From contig JAKALP010000023.1 of the NCBI GenBank assembly GCA_021824175.1, positions 19,496 through 83,495 on the forward strand: DNA of 64,000 nucleotides, given 5' to 3'. The stretch is from Deltaproteobacteria bacterium. GTDB taxonomy: Bacteria > Desulfobacterota > Desulfobacteria > Desulfobacterales > Desulfosarcinaceae. The first letter of the stretch is position 1. Each line of letters begins with the position of its first letter. The notes below the pieces were generated by a model, which had not been told where the DNA came from, searched no databases, and saw nothing but the letters and a program-made list of their open reading frames with translations. Shown piece after piece: positions 9,074 through 17,695 of this stretch. The position numbers were made by a program, and so were the translations under genes.

Positions 9074-9493
9074 CTATCGGTTGCCTTTGCGGCCCGTGGG
9101 CGCCATATTCACTAATTGCTGGAATCGCGCGTTACCGATGATGTCCCTGGTTTTGATCATGAAAGCAAAACGTTCGTCGGCCAGGGCCGAGCGGGCTGCT
9201 TCGAGGGAGTTGTGCTGGGCCTTGATGGCCGCATCATCGGCATTGTGCTTTTCAATCATGGTTTGCAATTTGAATCGTTCGGCTTCGACCTGGGTTTTGA
9301 GCTGGATCATCTTGATGCGCGAGGACTCGAAAGCCTGCTCCAGTTGACTGACTTCGCCATCGGTGAGTTGCAGCTGCTGCACCACTTGGGGCGAGTGCCA
9401 CCACCGGCCCGCCGGCACATCCTGGGCTTGGGCGGCCGTGGCCAGCGCCATCAGGCCTATTATTAAAATCCATCCGCACATCGATCGAAACAT
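9074..9493 (-). CDS. Spy/CpxP-like periplasmic protein 2
   Basis: 139 residues from ATG 9493 (MFRSMCGWILIIGLMALATA, a signal peptide ending AQAQ); the longer ORF start lacks a signal peptide. The mature part is all-helical and charged: WWHSPQVVQQLQLTDGEVSQ, then long helices with many Glu, Arg and Lys. The LTDGEV segment corresponds to the LTxxQ-type motif of the Spy/CpxP/heavy-metal-resistance family, periplasmic chaperones or sensors. A paralogue (9560-10012) lies immediately upstream with the same WW...L-T-E pattern, so this is a tandem duplication. Likely induced by the sigma factor encoded at the head of the operon. Confidence 0.72.
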   Translation of the reverse strand: MFRSMCGWILIIGLMALATAAQAQDVPAGRWWHSPQVVQQLQLTDGEVSQLEQAFESSRIKMIQLKTQVEAERFKLQTMIEKHNADDAAIKAQHNSLEAARSALADERFAFMIKTRDIIGNARFQQLVNMAPTGRKGNR

Positions 9494-9559
9494 GGTCAGC
9501 CCCTTGTTCTTATCCATCAGATGGTGAATTGCACTTGAAAAGACTTCGCCTGATACCAA

Positions 9560-10012
9560 TTATTGCGGTTGTTTGGCCGGCTCGATTTTGTCCTGGTGAC
9601 GATTGCGCCGCAACAAGTCGCGGATATCCAATAATTTGAGGAATCGATCGCGCCCGATGAGCTTGCGAGCTGTAATTAAAAACGAGAGCCGTTCTTCGGC
9701 CACCAAGTTGCGGGCCTCGCGGACTTTATGATGCTGGGCATAAACCCCGTTTTCATCCAATTCCGGCCGCTCCAGCAGAGCCCTGAGTTTTGCTTCTTCG
9801 ATATCCCGATTGCCCTGCAATTCTATCATCCGCAGTTGGGTGGCGTCAAAAGCATTATTCAATTGAGCGATCTCTTCCGGGGTAAGTTGTAACGCCGCCC
9901 CAATATCGATGGACTGCCACCATCGGCTTTGCTCCAGGCTTTGGGCCGCGCCGTCCGTAACGCCTAAGATAAGCAAAAGGGGCAGGACCATCAGCAATCT
10001 CTGCAATTTCAC
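9560..10012 (-). CDS. Spy/CpxP-like periplasmic protein 1
   Basis: 150 residues. Signal peptide MKLQRLLMVLPLLLILGVTDGAAQ. The mature protein opens SRWWQSIDIGAALQLTPEEIAQL, an LTPEE motif of the Spy/CpxP family, followed by long amphipathic helices (NRDIEEAKLRALLERPELDENG, VREARNLVAEERLSFLITARK). It is predicted to be a helical cradle-like periplasmic chaperone or a modulator of a membrane sensor. It sits between the anti-sigma factor and its paralogue. Confidence 0.74.
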   Translation of the reverse strand: MKLQRLLMVLPLLLILGVTDGAAQSLEQSRWWQSIDIGAALQLTPEEIAQLNNAFDATQLRMIELQGNRDIEEAKLRALLERPELDENGVYAQHHKVREARNLVAEERLSFLITARKLIGRDRFLKLLDIRDLLRRNRHQDKIEPAKQPQ

Positions 10013-10029
10013 CGCGCGCCCTCCTTTTT

Positions 10030-10566
10030 TCAGGATAAGGATTTATTGTTCGAGCCGTCTTCGACCGATGGGACCAACCAATCCATCAGATCATTGTCGG
10101 AACTATTGCCATCGTCCGGCTGCGGGTCGATCAGTCCGGCGATTTGCTGGTAATCGGTGGGCAGGGCATTCTTGACCATGGCATCCACTGCCTGCATGAG
10201 TTGCCGATCCGCGGCGAGATCCGCGGCGGTCAGATCCTTTTTCAGCAGGCCTTGCAACCATTGGGGGTGCCACAAGGCAACGATCAGAAGTATGGCGCAA
10301 GTCACCGCCAGAGCCCATGCCGGTTTGTGGCCCCAATGGAGCGATTGCGCTTTTGGCGCGGGCAGCCGAAATGGGCGCGAGGGCTTGGGAGCCAAGTTCG
10401 CCGCCCTTCGGCCGAGACGGGACAAGCGGCCCGCGATTCGCTTCAGTTCCTGCTGGCAATCCGGGCATGCAAGCAGATGGGACTGACGCTCGGCGTCCAG
10501 GTCGGCGCGGTCCAACACGGCGATAAGCCATTGCTCATGAGTGAGGTGTGAGTTTTGTGAATTCAT
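10030..10566 (-). CDS. Zinc-finger anti-sigma factor, single-pass membrane protein
   Basis: 178 residues. The N-terminal HLLACPDCQQEL (H-x3-C-x2-C, about residues 31-38) matches the zinc-binding anti-sigma (ZAS) fold. A basic stretch follows, then one membrane helix (WALAVTCAILLIVALW, about residues 84-99) and a periplasmic C-terminal part of about 75 residues with acidic patches. Its ATG overlaps the stop of the sigma factor gene by four bases (ATGA), the usual arrangement of a sigma/anti-sigma pair. Inferred to hold the ECF sigma at the membrane until a periplasmic signal releases it; the neighbouring Spy-like proteins may take part in sensing. Confidence 0.86.
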   Translation of the reverse strand: MNSQNSHLTHEQWLIAVLDRADLDAERQSHLLACPDCQQELKRIAGRLSRLGRRAANLAPKPSRPFRLPAPKAQSLHWGHKPAWALAVTCAILLIVALWHPQWLQGLLKKDLTAADLAADRQLMQAVDAMVKNALPTDYQQIAGLIDPQPDDGNSSDNDLMDWLVPSVEDGSNNKSLS

Positions 10567-11180
10567 ATTCCCTCCCAGAGTCGATCCGCCTGGGCAGCGG
10601 TTTTCATCTTTGCCAGGGCGCGGTACAAATGGGTTTTAACTGTGCTTTCGTCTCTCTTCATGGTCTCTGAGATCTCTTTAAGGCTCAACTGGTCCAGGAA
10701 GCGCAACGTAAAGACTTCCCGTTCCATGCGGGACAACCGATCTAACATGACGTGCACTCGTCGCCAAAAATCCTTACGCGCCAGCTGATCCGCGGCTTCG
10801 GGCGCCACGGCCATCTCTTCGGTTTCTTGAAACTCCTCTTCGTCCATGGAGACCATGCCGAGAAGGGCTTTGACCCGCTGGCGGCGATGGTGGTCACGCA
10901 CCCGATTGATGGCGATCTGATAGAGCCAGCTGCGGAACTGCTGGGGCGATTCCAGTTGGTTGAGGTTCTTAAAGGCCTTGAGAAAGACATCCTGGGTCAG
11001 ATCTTCGGCATCCATCTTGGATCGTGTGCGGTAATAGATCATGCGAAAAATCTCCGGCTGAAAATGGTCCGCTAACCGATGAAACGACTGTCGGTCACCG
11101 GATCGCGCCTGTTCGACCCATGGGACGAACGGTGCGGATGAGCTTGGCGCCGGTGTGTTTTCCGTTGCGGTTGCTTTCAT
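10563..11180 (-). CDS. ECF-family RNA polymerase sigma factor
   Basis: 205 residues. Region 2: FHRLADHFQPEIFRMIYYRT, DAEDLTQDVFLKAFKNL and FRSWLYQIAINRVRDHHRR. Region 4: LSRMEREVFTLRFLDQLSLKEI and STVKTHLYRALAKMK. There is no region 1 or 3, so it is a group 4 (ECF) sigma factor of RpoE/CnrH type. First gene of a five-gene operon: sigma, anti-sigma, two Spy-like proteins and an outer-membrane barrel. Probably autoregulated from the 156-bp gap upstream, though no ECF promoter could be picked with confidence. Confidence 0.93.
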   Translation of the reverse strand: MKATATENTPAPSSSAPFVPWVEQARSGDRQSFHRLADHFQPEIFRMIYYRTRSKMDAEDLTQDVFLKAFKNLNQLESPQQFRSWLYQIAINRVRDHHRRQRVKALLGMVSMDEEEFQETEEMAVAPEAADQLARKDFWRRVHVMLDRLSRMEREVFTLRFLDQLSLKEISETMKRDESTVKTHLYRALAKMKTAAQADRLWEGI

Positions 11181-11336
11181 AAGGTCGATTTATCACCTTT
11201 TCCGGCGCCGGGGCGGTCATCCACGTGCGATTTAATTCCAAAGACGCCCAAAGTCATGATTTGGTTTACATATTTTTGGAGGGATACCACACAAACTGAA
11301 TAACTTCAGCTCCACCTTTAGGTGGTCCAAGTAGCA

Positions 11337-12755
11337 TTAGAGCTGGATCGCCTTGATTTCCAGAAATTCTTCCAGCCCCTCCTTGCCCAATTCGCGGCCG
11401 TGGCCCGATTGCTTGTATCCGCCAAAGGGCGCCAGCAGATTGTATTTGCCGCCATTGACCGCCACCTGGCCTGTGCGCAGCCGCCGCGCCACGCGCAGGG
11501 CCCGTTGTTCACTGGCCGACCATACGGCTCCGGAAAGGCCATAGATACTGTCATTGGCGATGCGGATAGCATCCGCTTCATCTTCGTAAGGGATGATGCA
11601 CAGCACGGGCCCGAAAATCTCTTCCCTGGCGATGGTCATTTCATTAGTAACATCCGCGAAAATGGTGGGCGCTACAAAATAGCCTTGTTTGGGTTGGGCT
11701 GGAGTTTCGGCCCCGCCGCACATCAGGGTGGCCCCTTCGGCTATGCCTTTGCGGATGTAGTCGCGCACGATGTCGCGCTGGCGCGCGCTGACCAGGGGGC
11801 CCATGTAAGTAGCCGGATCACTGGGATCGCCCACCGCAATTTCAGCCGCCGCTTTGCGGGCGATGGCCACCGCTTCGTCCTGGCGCGCTCGGGGAACAAG
11901 CAGGCGTGTCAGGGCTGAACAGGTTTGGCCGGAATTCAAGCAGATTTGTTTGACAGCGTTGCTGACTGCTTTTTTGAAATCGGCATCATCCAAGAGAATG
12001 CTGGCCGACTTGCCCCCCAACTCCAAAGTGACCCGTTTGACGGTTTGAGCGGCCAGCTCGCCGATGCGGCGGCCGGCGCGGGTGGAACCGGTAAATGAGA
12101 TCAGATCCACCTGGGGATGGCGGCACAATGCTTCGCCCACCAATCCTCCGGCTCCGGTCACCAGGTTGAAGACCCCCGGCGGCAGTCCAATCTCGGCAAT
12201 GATCTCGGCCAATGCAAAAGCATTCAAGGGCGCTTCGCTGCTCGGTTTGAGCACCATGGTGCACCCCGCTGCCAGGGCTGGCGCCACTTTGCCGATGATC
12301 TGATGCAAGGGGTAGTTCCAGGGGGTAATAAAAGCGCACACTCCGGCGGGTTCCTTGACGATCAGGGAGTTGCCGACTTTTTCTTCCCATTGAAAATCAC
12401 GCGCCAGTTGGGCGTAAGAATCCATGACATTGGCCGGTAAACTGCTTTGAATGGCCACGGCCCAGGAAATGGGCATGCCCAGCTCACTGGAGATGGTTTG
12501 GCCGATCTGCGCCTTGCGTTCCTGCAACTTGGCGGCAATCATGGCCACCGCCGCCACCCGTTCAGCCGGCGCTTTGGCTGACCAGCCGTCAAAGGCATTC
12601 CGCGCGGCCTGGACTGCTTTTTCAACATCATCGATGGTGCCGGACGGCACGCGGCCGCACGGTGTTTCGGTGAAGGGGTTGATCACTTCGATCATTTTCG
12701 GGCTGGATGCTGAGGTCCAGCGGCCGTTAATAAACAATTGATTATATACTTTCAT
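11337..12755 (-). CDS. NAD(P)-dependent aldehyde dehydrogenase
   Basis: 472 residues, normal for the superfamily. Seen: [20 protein letters not shown] (nucleotide and substrate pocket), the [10 protein letters not shown] turn of the Rossmann fold, catalytic-base region TLELGGKSA (Glu about residue 243), nucleophile in [11 protein letters not shown] (Cys about residue 278), and [15 protein letters not shown]. The C-terminal [21 protein letters not shown] is typical of the NAD-dependent broad-specificity group. The aldehyde substrate cannot be deduced. It is monocistronic, facing the sigma operon head-to-tail, and a divergent beta-propeller gene starts 160 bp away. Confidence 0.93.
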   Translation of the reverse strand: MKVYNQLFINGRWTSASSPKMIEVINPFTETPCGRVPSGTIDDVEKAVQAARNAFDGWSAKAPAERVAAVAMIAAKLQERKAQIGQTISSELGMPISWAVAIQSSLPANVMDSYAQLARDFQWEEKVGNSLIVKEPAGVCAFITPWNYPLHQIIGKVAPALAAGCTMVLKPSSEAPLNAFALAEIIAEIGLPPGVFNLVTGAGGLVGEALCRHPQVDLISFTGSTRAGRRIGELAAQTVKRVTLELGGKSASILLDDADFKKAVSNAVKQICLNSGQTCSALTRLLVPRARQDEAVAIARKAAAEIAVGDPSDPATYMGPLVSARQRDIVRDYIRKGIAEGATLMCGGAETPAQPKQGYFVAPTIFADVTNEMTIAREEIFGPVLCIIPYEDEADAIRIANDSIYGLSGAVWSASEQRALRVARRLRTGQVAVNGGKYNLLAPFGGYKQSGHGRELGKEGLEEFLEIKAIQL

Positions 12756-12884
12756 GGCACACCGCCTTCATATTATTCGTTTACATTTTTTAAAAGTGAA
12801 ACAAATCTTTTTACGCGCTGAGCATTATTTGATATGGCCAAAGATGTGGGCGGCCCTTTTTTTGTCAAGACAATGCCTATGATC

Positions 12885-12896
12885 TGATAATTATCA
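12885..12896. promoter_or_regulatory. Perfect 12-bp palindrome ahead of the SMP-30-like gene
   Basis: TGATAATTATCA is perfectly self-complementary and lies just before the ribosome-binding site (CGGAGGAGG) of the gene at 12915. GATAAT-type half sites are the core of Fur-family boxes, so an iron-type operator is possible, but only one dyad is present. Assignment to a regulator is inference. Confidence 0.4.
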
Positions 12897-12914
12897 CTGT
12901 CACGGAGGAGGCTT

Positions 12915-13979
12915 ATGGTGAAAAAGCTGGTGATCGGTTTGTTGGCCGTTGGAGTGCTTTTTGGCGTGATAGTGGCTTTGCTGCCGTCGCCGGTACATCC
13001 GCTGGCCTATCATCCGCCCCGCAAGCCGGAGCTCAAGGGCGTCTTGACCCCCAATACCCTGCTGACCAAGGCTGAACTGCTCGGTAAGGGCAAGATTAAT
13101 GGCCCGGAGGATGTCGCCGTGGATTCCCAAGGCCGGGTTTACGGGGGCACGCGGGACGGTAAGATCGTGCGTGTTCTTCCCAACGGCGCCATAGAGACCT
13201 TTGCCGATACCCAAGGCCGCCCCTTGGGAATGCAGTTTGACGCCGCCGGCCGTTTGATCGTCTGTGATAGTTACAAAGGACTGTTGGCCATCGACCCGTC
13301 CGGACAAATTTCGGTCCTGGCCACCGAGGCCGGCGGCGTACCCTTTCGGTTCACCGATGACCTGGACATCGCCAGCGACGGCACCATTTATTTTTCCGAT
13401 GCCAGTGATACCTATACCCAGCCGGACTATCTCTTTGATTTGCTGGAGGCCAGGCCCCATGGTCGGTTGTTGAGCTATAATCCGGCCACGGGAAAAGTGA
13501 CGATCCTTTTGAAGGATCTCTATTTCGCCAATGGCGTCGCCCTTTCACAGAATGAAGATTTCGTGCTGGTCAACGAAACCTACCGGTACCGCATCCAGCG
13601 CTACTGGCTAAAAGGCCCCAAGGTGGGCACCAGCGACATCTTTATCGATAATTTGCCCGGATTTCCCGATAACATCTCGGCCAACCGTCGGGGTACTTTC
13701 TGGCTGGCCCTGTTCACGGTCCGCAATGATATGATGGATGCCATCCATCCCTTTCCTTTTGTCAAGCGCCTTCTGGCGAAAATGCCCAGGTCACTCTGGC
13801 CAAAGCCCGAGCCTTACGGTTTTGTGCTGGCATTGGATGAGCAGGGGCGAATTACTCGAAGCTTGCAAGAGCCCAGCGGTAAACATCTCAAGGAGATCAC
13901 TTCCGCCAAGGAATATGATGGCTTTCTCTACCTGGGAAGCCTGCATAACGACCGCATTGGCAAATATCCATTGCCATGA
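12915..13979 (+). CDS. SMP-30/gluconolactonase/strictosidine-synthase-like beta-propeller, membrane-anchored
   Basis: 354 residues with a strong ribosome-binding site (GGAGGAGG). An N-terminal hydrophobic segment (LVIGLLAVGVLFGVIVALLP) serves as signal or anchor; the rest is a six-bladed propeller. Recognisable blades: GPEDVAVDSQGRVYGGTRDG, GRPLGMQFDAAGRLIVCDS, FTDDLDIASDGTIYFSDAS, FANGVALSQNEDFVLVNET and FPDNISANRRGTFWLAL. The order matches adipocyte plasma-membrane-associated-protein / strictosidine-synthase-like lactonohydrolases, which hydrolyse lactones or esters using a metal. The physiological substrate is unknown. Confidence 0.88.
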   Translation: MVKKLVIGLLAVGVLFGVIVALLPSPVHPLAYHPPRKPELKGVLTPNTLLTKAELLGKGKINGPEDVAVDSQGRVYGGTRDGKIVRVLPNGAIETFADTQGRPLGMQFDAAGRLIVCDSYKGLLAIDPSGQISVLATEAGGVPFRFTDDLDIASDGTIYFSDASDTYTQPDYLFDLLEARPHGRLLSYNPATGKVTILLKDLYFANGVALSQNEDFVLVNETYRYRIQRYWLKGPKVGTSDIFIDNLPGFPDNISANRRGTFWLALFTVRNDMMDAIHPFPFVKRLLAKMPRSLWPKPEPYGFVLALDEQGRITRSLQEPSGKHLKEITSAKEYDGFLYLGSLHNDRIGKYPLP

Positions 13980-14372
13980 CCAAATTTAAGATACGTCCCG
14001 ACACCAAAGGCCCCTGAACAGCCTTCATCCTCTGGTTTGCCCTTTTTGGGCGATGGCCATTTGTAATTTGTCAGCGGCGATAGCGGTCCGGTTACCTGTC
14101 TAATAATTCATACCTATTGTTTTTATTTTGAATTCAGCTTGTTGCTCCGTGTCAGGGCCGCGACGCAAGATAATGTGCCGGGCATGGATATTGCTACATT
14201 CCTTAGTGGTAACAAAAATTGGCAGTAAAGATCCAAGGTCCAGCTCCATGGATGGACCGAGGAAGTGGCAAGTATCCAATGAAGTGCAGATGCTCATCGG
14301 TTAGGCTGAAGATGATCTCGACATGGTTTTAGTGGTTCCAACGATCGTTCTCTTTAACCCGGAGCATGGGAA
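13980..14372. other. Gene-free stretch
   Basis: About 390 bp with no convincing gene. A 65-residue minus-strand ORF at 14100-14297 has no signal peptide, recognisable motif or good ribosome-binding site. Near the end, CCGGAGCATGGGAATTG provides the likely ribosome-binding site for the kinase gene. It might contain a decayed gene; nothing can be named. Confidence 0.4.
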
Positions 14373-16376
14373 TTGAGCAGTAATTTACGGTGGATAATGG
14401 CTATGGAACTGATCTTGAATGGTGTGCAGAACTCCCAAGCGGAGACGAATCGGGATTCCATCATGCCAGCCGCTTCCCAGGGGCTGAATGAGATCGAGCT
14501 GCATCCGATCTCTCTGGCATTCCAAGATGGTCTCGAAAATACGTTTCATCAGGGCTATCTGCTAAACTCGTTGCGAACCGTACGTTTTTCGCTGGTGGCC
14601 GGGATCATCCTCTACGGTTTGTTCGGCATTTTGGATGCCCTGCTGGTTCCCGACATGAAAACCACGCTGTGGATCATCCGCTTTGCCATTGTCTGTCCAT
14701 TCTTGCTCAGCGTGATCGCATTTTCCTATTTCCCAGTTTTTAAGAGATATTTTCAGTTTTCCATGGCCGCTGCCATGATGGTGTCGGGTTCGGGCATTTT
14801 GGTCATGATCGCCATTTTACCGCCGCCCGTGAATCAAACCTATTATGCTGGACTCATTCTGGTCCTGATTTGGGGCTATACCTTTACTAGAGTGCGATTT
14901 GTGTGGGCTGCTTCGGCCGGCTGGATTCTGGTGGCGTTCTACGAAGTGGTGGCGATTCGGGTGGCGGAAAGCCCTTTGCCGGTCTTATTGAACAATAGCT
15001 TTTTCTTCATCAGCTCTAATTTGGTGGGCATGTTCGCCTGCTATTTCATTGAACGCTATACACGCCGCGATTTTTTCCTGGCCTTTAAACTCGAGCATGA
15101 ACAGGAAAAGGTCAAGCTGGTCAACCGCCGCCTGGAAAAGGTCGTGGCCAAGCGCACCGCCCAGTTATTGGAGAAGAACAAGGAGCTGAGCGAAGAGATC
15201 GAAGAACGCAAGCGGGCCGAGAAAGGGCGCGCCGAGCTGGAGTCCAAATTCCAGGAAGCCCAGAAGATGGAAGCCATTGGCCGGCTGGCCGGCGGTATCG
15301 CCCATGATTTCAACAATCTGCTCATGGGTATTCAAGGCAACATCTCTTTGATGCTGCTCAAAACCAAAGCGGAGCACCCTTTCTTTGAAAAGCTCAAGAA
15401 TACCGAGCAGTACGTGATTCGCGGCTCGGAGCTGACCAAGCAGCTGCTGGGTTTTGCCCGCCGCGGCAAATATCAGGTGCATGCCACCAACTTGAATTCC
15501 TTGATCACCGAAAGCGCCCGGCTCTTCGGCCGTACCAATAAAGAAGTAGAAATCCATCTCCAGATGGACAGCAATGTGTGGGTGGTCAACATTGATCGCG
15601 GTCAGATCGAACAAGTGCTGCTCAATCTCTTCATGAATGCCTGGCAAGCCATGCCCGGCGGGGGAGATCTCATCATCCGGACCGAAAACATCGTGGTGGA
15701 TGAGAGCCGCGTAAAGGGCCGCGATGCCAAACCCGGCAATTATGTTCGCGCCAGCGTTGTCGACAACGGCATCGGCATGGATCAAAAGACTATGAAAAAG
15801 ATCTTTGATCCCTTCTTTACTACCAAGGAGATGGGCCGCGGAACCGGCATGGGACTGGCCTCCGCCTATGGCATCATTCAAAACCATGGCGGTTTCTTTG
15901 AGGTCGAAAGCACCGTGGGTAAAGGCAGCACCCTCTATTTCTACCTGCCGGCCTCCAACGATGTAGTGGCTCCGGAAGAAGAGACCAAGCCGGAAAAATT
16001 GCTGAAAGGCAATGAGACTATCCTGCTGGTGGACGATGAGGTCATGATCGCCGATGTGGCCTCCGAAATGCTCGAAAGCTTGGGCTACTCCGTGAAATTG
16101 GCGTCCAATGGCCAGGAGGCGGTCGAGGTGTACGCCATGGAGGGTGAAAAGGTCGATCTGGTCATCCTGGATTTGATCATGCCCGGCATGAGCGGCAACA
16201 AGACCTTTGATATGCTCAAGCAAATGAATCCGGAAGTCAAAGTGCTCTTGTCCAGCGGCTACAGTCTGTCAGAGGAAGCCAACGGACTTATCAAGCGCGG
16301 CAGCCGCGGGTTTATTCAGAAGCCGTATAACATTAATGATTTGTCTATGAAGGTCAGAGAGGTTTTGCAAGCTTAA
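14373..16376 (+). CDS. Membrane hybrid sensor histidine kinase with C-terminal receiver
   Basis: 667 residues from TTG 14373 (GGAG eight bases upstream); ATG 14397 is the alternative. Order of domains: short cytoplasmic lead; about six membrane helices between residues 68 and 228 ([19 protein letters not shown] to [13 protein letters not shown]), a MASE-like sensor block; a coiled coil rich in Glu, Lys and Arg (about 230-300); HisKA with [18 protein letters not shown] (H about residue 312); HATPase with N-box [12 protein letters not shown], then [26 protein letters not shown]; receiver (about 545-667) with DDE and D in [12 protein letters not shown] and K in IQKPYN. The next gene, a methyltransferase-like protein, starts 81 bp downstream, which resembles the PhcS/PhcB signalling arrangement. 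Confidence 0.93.
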   Translation: MSSNLRWIMAMELILNGVQNSQAETNRDSIMPAASQGLNEIELHPISLAFQDGLENTFHQGYLLNSLRTVRFSLVAGIILYGLFGILDALLVPDMKTTLWIIRFAIVCPFLLSVIAFSYFPVFKRYFQFSMAAAMMVSGSGILVMIAILPPPVNQTYYAGLILVLIWGYTFTRVRFVWAASAGWILVAFYEVVAIRVAESPLPVLLNNSFFFISSNLVGMFACYFIERYTRRDFFLAFKLEHEQEKVKLVNRRLEKVVAKRTAQLLEKNKELSEEIEERKRAEKGRAELESKFQEAQKMEAIGRLAGGIAHDFNNLLMGIQGNISLMLLKTKAEHPFFEKLKNTEQYVIRGSELTKQLLGFARRGKYQVHATNLNSLITESARLFGRTNKEVEIHLQMDSNVWVVNIDRGQIEQVLLNLFMNAWQAMPGGGDLIIRTENIVVDESRVKGRDAKPGNYVRASVVDNGIGMDQKTMKKIFDPFFTTKEMGRGTGMGLASAYGIIQNHGGFFEVESTVGKGSTLYFYLPASNDVVAPEEETKPEKLLKGNETILLVDDEVMIADVASEMLESLGYSVKLASNGQEAVEVYAMEGEKVDLVILDLIMPGMSGNKTFDMLKQMNPEVKVLLSSGYSLSEEANGLIKRGSRGFIQKPYNINDLSMKVREVLQA

Positions 16377-16457
16377 TCGCAGATTCTGGGGTTATCCAGA
16401 CCCCTCGGAGTTTAGGAAAGGGCGCAAAGAGCCGATAGTTATAAAACGGGAGCAAAT

Positions 16458-17570
16458 ATGGCAACACTGGACAAGGATTTTGTGGAAATCTTCGGAGAAC
16501 TGGAAAATGGGCATCTGGAACTCCGCAAGAAATTGAACAGCTTGACCTCCAAAGGCAGCGAACTGGAAGAGCGCCTGGACCAGGAGCTGGAGCTCTTCGA
16601 AGCGTGGCGTGTTGAGCTCATGGACAAGCTGGGCAATATTACCGAAACCTTTCAAAACGGCCAGGCCGAAACCCATCGCCAGTTCATCCGTGAATCCAAA
16701 TACTTCGAAGCCGTGCAAGAAGCTCCATTCTATTGGCGCATCATCAATAAGCCCAATGGTTATGCCGGCGACGCCCAGATGATGACCTTTATTTATCGCA
16801 ACCAGTTTGAGGGCAAATCTCCCTTCGGAATGCTGCTGCATAAACACGCGGTTTCCACCAAGGCGTGTCAGGCCGTGCGCAACCGCAAACTATTTCTCAC
16901 CCAGGAGATCGTCAAGGTCAGTGGCGGCAAGATCCTCAGCCTGGCCGCCGGACCGGCCCAGGAGATCCGCGAGCTGCTCGATGTCTACAAGGATGACAAC
17001 TATCGCTTCCTGGCCCTGGATCACGACATGGATACCCTGAAAACCTATGACATCTCCGACCGCGACCCGCGCTTTAAATACGCCCTGGCCAACGCCTTCC
17101 AGATCATTTCGGGCAACTACCTCACGGCCCGGCCGCGGCGCATGATGGAGCAGTTCTGCTCTCCACGTAAGGATTTCCGAGGCCTGCGCTTTGCCTTCAG
17201 TCCTTTGAAGTATGAAATGAATTATTTGCAGAAGGATAGTTTTGATCTAATTTACAGCTCGGGGCTCTACGACTATATTCGGACCTTCCCCTTGGATGAC
17301 AGCAAAGGCACCGTGGCCTTGACTAAAAATCTCTTTGATCTGCTCAAGCCGGGCGGCACCCTGGTGGTAGGCAACTTCACCTATGGCAATCCAGTGGACC
17401 TCAAATTTGTCATGGAGTATGTCTACCACTGGTTTTTATTCTACCGCGACGAGCAGGACATGCTGGAATTTGCCCGGGCCATCCCCGAAGCCGCCATCGA
17501 AGAGATTCAGGTGGTCAAGGAATCGCTTGGCATCAACTATTTTCTGAGAATCACGAAGAAAGCGGCCTGA
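16458..17570 (+). CDS. Class I SAM-dependent methyltransferase, PhcB-like
   Basis: 370 residues. The N-terminal 80 residues are helical and probably coiled-coil. Then comes YWRIINKPNGYAGDAQMM, a segment typical of proteins annotated as 3-hydroxypalmitic-acid methyl ester biosynthesis (PhcB-like), followed by a Rossmann methyltransferase: SAM-binding ILSLAAGPAQEIRELL (motif I), FLALDHDMDTL (motif II acidic residue), FDLIYSSGLYDYI and LLKPGGTLVVGNF. In Ralstonia the PhcB enzyme makes a fatty-acid methyl ester quorum signal sensed by the hybrid kinase PhcS. Here a hybrid kinase gene lies directly upstream, so a related lipid-signal pair is a reasonable inference; the actual substrate is not known. 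A strong terminator follows. Confidence 0.78.
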   Translation: MATLDKDFVEIFGELENGHLELRKKLNSLTSKGSELEERLDQELELFEAWRVELMDKLGNITETFQNGQAETHRQFIRESKYFEAVQEAPFYWRIINKPNGYAGDAQMMTFIYRNQFEGKSPFGMLLHKHAVSTKACQAVRNRKLFLTQEIVKVSGGKILSLAAGPAQEIRELLDVYKDDNYRFLALDHDMDTLKTYDISDRDPRFKYALANAFQIISGNYLTARPRRMMEQFCSPRKDFRGLRFAFSPLKYEMNYLQKDSFDLIYSSGLYDYIRTFPLDDSKGTVALTKNLFDLLKPGGTLVVGNFTYGNPVDLKFVMEYVYHWFLFYRDEQDMLEFARAIPEAAIEEIQVVKESLGINYFLRITKKAA

Positions 17571-17592
17571 TCCGCCCCCCAATTATCACAAA

Positions 17593-17626
17593 GCCGCGGC
17601 CTGCCCAGGAGCAGGTCGCGGCTTTT
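17593..17626 (+). terminator. Rho-independent terminator
   Basis: GCCGCGGCCTGC, a six-base loop (CCAGGA) and GCAGGTCGCGGC form a 12-bp stem with one G-U pair, followed by TTTTACTTT. It closes the kinase-methyltransferase unit and also lies 70 bp from the 3' end of the convergent mltF-like gene. Confidence 0.88.
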
Positions 17627-17695
17627 ACTTTAAGAAAAGGATGAGTTGTTGCCGAAAGCGTGTGGGCTCAATTACCGCCTCCGCGCGCAGGAATA

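Noticed and set aside
14100..14297. 65-residue minus-strand ORF
   Set aside because: No signal peptide, motif, ribosome-binding site or operon partner; kept only as a note on the gap.
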